The notes under the pieces: generated by a model
Told to the model about the DNA's origin: nothing
What the model saw: the letters and a program-made list of their open reading frames with translations, nothing else
Database searches by the model: none
NCBI GenBank assembly: GCA_036172665.1
Contig: CM069870.1
Location: forward strand, 27,130,001-27,194,000
Direction of reading: 5' to 3'
Origin: Prosopocoilus inquinatus
Lineage: Eukaryota > Arthropoda > Insecta > Coleoptera > Lucanidae
Length of the DNA: 64,000 nt
Shown: positions 63,982 through 64,000 of the stretch, piece after piece
Layout of the letters: every line of letters begins with the position of its first letter
Numbering within the stretch: the stretch's first letter is position 1
Translations under genes and position numbers: made by a program

Positions 63982-64000
63982 TTTTTAAGAATGATTTTTA

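Noticed and set aside
1..64000. CRISPR array, LTR retrotransposon or LINE in the window
   Set aside because: No regularly spaced direct repeats, no paired long direct terminal repeats and no reverse-transcriptase motifs were seen.

Overview
This is a 64 kb window of AT-rich eukaryotic nuclear DNA, almost certainly from an insect. The evidence is short GT-AG introns, a poly-C2H2 zinc-finger gene, an insect-type claudin-like tetraspan gene, and a dense load of mariner, Tc1, hAT, pogo-like, P-like/THAP, MULE and foldback DNA transposons. A DCLRE1C (Artemis) gene and the style of the short inverted-repeat elements would fit a beetle, but the species is not determined. I saw no bacterial operons, rRNA, intact tRNA or CRISPR. 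No reverse-transcriptase domain was recognised.

Host genes. (1) 10047-12110 (-): a 14-finger C2H2 zinc-finger protein with an acidic N-terminus, a likely 5'UTR intron, and a strong splice donor just before the end of the open frame. (2) 12826-14058 (+): an intronless Artemis/DCLRE1C-type metallo-beta-lactamase nuclease. It is divergent from the zinc-finger gene across about 0.7 kb that must hold both promoters. (3) A claudin/PMP22-like tetraspan gene on the minus strand, assembled here from splice sites and protein similarity: exons 32683-32497, 30204-30055, 29997-29935 and 21803-21643, with a candidate first coding exon ending at 44742. It covers 11 kb, or 23 kb with the candidate exon, and its introns are packed with transposons.

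Mobile DNA, left to right. 109-1800: a mariner remnant carrying a later foldback repeat (called R1 here). 3192-7841: a pogo-like MITE invaded by a Tc1 element and by a 1.5 kb palindrome. 14061-14572: a MITE starting 2 bp after the Artemis stop, with a 116 bp hairpin nested in it. 14958-18866: three more long palindromes, one hosting a hAT MITE with a perfect 8 bp target duplication. 22441-24522: a P-like element with a THAP and coiled-coil gene. 24734-29360: MITEs and palindromes. 30438-31783 and 38792-40136: two sister DUF4817-type elements in opposite orientation. 43137-44425 and 47185-48464: two nearly full mariners. 49365-51193: an apparently intact 1.8 kb FLYWCH/MULE transposon. 51851-54036: another long palindrome plus R1 copies. 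From 54.2 to 64 kb there is AT-rich DNA with a few hairpin MITEs and no gene I recognise.

How it fits together: three ordinary host genes sit in DNA that TA-targeting transposons have repeatedly invaded. Many insertions are nested, so their order can be read. The long palindromes could fold into hairpin RNA if transcribed, which is an inference. No alignment or database search was run; repeat boundaries were read by eye and may be off by some bases unless a target duplication is quoted.
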